7,421 nucleotides of DNA. Origin: Methanobacterium sp. (lineage in GTDB: Archaea; Methanobacteriota; Methanobacteria; Methanobacteriales; Methanobacteriaceae). Below the pieces are notes generated by a model, which was not told the DNA's origin, ran no database searches, and was given only the letters and a program-made list of their open reading frames with translations. The stretch spans positions 11,688-19,108 of the forward strand of contig PMMV01000115.1 in assembly GCA_003162115.1 (NCBI GenBank). Direction: 5' to 3'. Below, piece by piece: positions 6,376 to 7,421 of this stretch. Made by a program: the position numbers and the translations under genes. Position 1 is the first letter of the stretch; each line of letters starts with the position of its first letter.

Positions 6376-7126
6376 AACAATATTCAGTTATCCAATACTA
6401 AAAGACATAATTGTAACTATTATTATATTGATTGCATCTTTTTTGATAATCAAATGGGCTTCAATGTTCATAAATAACACGGGTAAAAAGTTCGAATCCG
6501 ATCAGACACTCATCCAGGTTATAAACGAATTAATAAAATACACAGTTTATGCCTTTGCTGTAACCCTAATACTGAACGAAATTGGGATAAACATAACAGC
6601 CATTGCAGTAAGTTTAGGTATTGTGGGAATCGCTGTTGGATTTGCAGCCAGAGACACCATATCAAACTTTATAGCTGGACTTTTCGTACTTGGAGATAAA
6701 AGTTTCAAAGTCGGGGATATTATAGAAATATCAAATCAAAAAGGAAAAGTCATGATTATGGGTTTCAGAGTCACAAAGCTTGTAACACCAGATAACAACA
6801 TTATCACCATCCCCAATTCCAACTTTTCAAAAAATGTTCATATAAACCACACACCACTAGAAGAGAAAAGAGTTGATCTGGATGTTACCATACCCTACTC
6901 AGTAGATATAGAAGATATTACAAAAAGCTTTGATGAACTTACATCAGGTTTTAAATGGGCTTTAGATGAGCCTAAGGCAAACGTTAATATAAATGAACTA
7001 TCAGATATTGGTATAAAAGCTACGTTGAGTGTATGGGTAGATGATCCTTGGAAGGTTGCAGATTACAGATCAATTATTGCAAAAAAAATAGGACCTCTAC
7101 TAGCGATTAATCATGAAATCAATTAA
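6365..7126 (+). CDS. mscS: Small mechanosensitive ion channel, MscS family
   Basis: MscS channels open under membrane tension and release solutes on hypo-osmotic shock. The 253-residue protein has three hydrophobic segments: TM1 about 11-36, TM2 about 56-75 and the pore helix TM3 about 77-109, which has the glycine/alanine-rich face of the family (Gly85, Gly88, Gly92, Ala94-Ala95) and continues as [23 protein letters not shown]. The beta domain follows ([18 protein letters not shown], 127-144) with the hallmark IPNSNF (149-154), then the C-terminal alpha/beta cage. It is slightly shorter than E. coli MscS and has no extra N-terminal domain. Its start overlaps rnz by 11 bases and its end overlaps the sortase gene by 14, implying one transcript and translational coupling. 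Confidence 0.93.
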   Translation: MNLETIFSYPILKDIIVTIIILIASFLIIKWASMFINNTGKKFESDQTLIQVINELIKYTVYAFAVTLILNEIGINITAIAVSLGIVGIAVGFAARDTISNFIAGLFVLGDKSFKVGDIIEISNQKGKVMIMGFRVTKLVTPDNNIITIPNSNFSKNVHINHTPLEEKRVDLDVTIPYSVDIEDITKSFDELTSGFKWALDEPKANVNINELSDIGIKATLSVWVDDPWKVADYRSIIAKKIGPLLAINHEIN

Positions 7127-7421
7127 TATATTCGCGGGTGTAATCTTATTAATATGTATTTTTATTTCATTAACTATAGTTATGGCAGCCATCGATCAGA
7201 GTAAGGATCTTATTAAAGCTCAGAAGAGTTTGAAAGATTACAATGAGAGAATGAGCAACCCTGTGAATGCTTTAGATCCAACGAGTACCGATGGAGGTGT
7301 TATAGGTGAGCTGGTGATTCCTAAACTCGGTGTGGACTGCAACATACGATCAGACACAGTAAATGCATACGATGCAGTTTACCACTACCCCGAAAGTGTA
7401 GACTTTGGCCAACCCGGTGAA
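7113..7421 (+). CDS. Sortase family protein, class E-like (partial, N-terminal 103 residues)
   Basis: Sortases are membrane-bound transpeptidases that attach surface proteins to the cell envelope. The visible part has a short cytoplasmic start, one membrane helix (residues 5-27) and a charged, probably extracellular linker (28-60). From residue 63 comes the sortase barrel opening, GVIGELVIPKLGVDCNI (62-78), followed by AVYHYPESVDFGQPGE (88-103), which matches the strand and PGE segment just before the catalytic histidine. The catalytic His, Cys and Arg lie beyond the right edge, so activity cannot be judged. ATG 7113 overlaps the mscS stop by 14 bases; no strong ribosome site is visible, fitting coupled translation. 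A sortase is known in Methanobacteriales, whose pseudomurein wall could be the acceptor. The family call is good; the class is less certain. Confidence 0.8.
   Translation, partial: MKSINIFAGVILLICIFISLTIVMAAIDQSKDLIKAQKSLKDYNERMSNPVNALDPTSTDGGVIGELVIPKLGVDCNIRSDTVNAYDAVYHYPESVDFGQPGE

Noticed and set aside
6488..6497. GTTCGAATCC resembling the T-arm of a tRNA
   Set aside because: It lies inside mscS in frame, and no matching acceptor, D-arm or anticodon stem could be placed around it.
1..7421. Mobile element, CRISPR or defence island
   Set aside because: No transposase, integrase, terminal repeats, spaced direct repeats or known defence domains were seen; gene content is core-like and base composition looks even.

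Overview
The window reads as an AT-rich chromosomal segment of a methanogenic archaeon, most likely a Methanobacterium-like member of the Methanobacteriales. The pointers are an archaeal-type SepF, a 2-phosphoglycerate kinase family protein (cyclic 2,3-diphosphoglycerate chemistry), an archaeal ZPR1 zinc-finger protein, a DUF1611 protein, archaeal RNase Z, a sortase, TATA-box promoters, strong AGGAGGTGATC-type ribosome binding sites and several TTG starts. No transposase, integrase, CRISPR array, tRNA or rRNA was seen. No gene-free stretch exceeds 300 bases; the largest gaps are 4153-4387 and 5228-5466.

Layout: (1) Bases 1-1384, minus strand: a DUF1611 gene followed with a 4-base ATGA overlap by sepF, the membrane anchor of FtsZ, which is cut by the window's left edge. 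(2) Bases 1507-3539, plus strand, divergent from DUF1611: a roadblock/LC7 protein, a 2-phosphoglycerate-kinase-like protein with an extra C-terminal region, and a ZPR1 zinc-finger protein. (3) Bases 3613-4152, minus strand, convergent with ZPR1: an unusual protein that I read as an acidic N-terminal tail, a divergent histone fold and a C-terminal coiled coil. (4) Bases 4388-5227, minus strand: nadC for NAD synthesis. (5) Bases 5467-7421, plus strand, divergent from nadC: rnz, a small MscS channel and a sortase cut by the right edge, joined by overlaps of 11 and 14 bases and so probably one transcript.

Most genes are ordinary housekeeping genes. The most interesting item is the acidic, coiled-coil histone-fold protein at 3613-4152, which could be a chromatin regulator or histone partner rather than a DNA-wrapping histone. 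Second is the tight coupling of an enigmatic DUF1611 protein with the cell-division factor SepF, with a roadblock protein of the type that usually partners small GTPases transcribed divergently next door.
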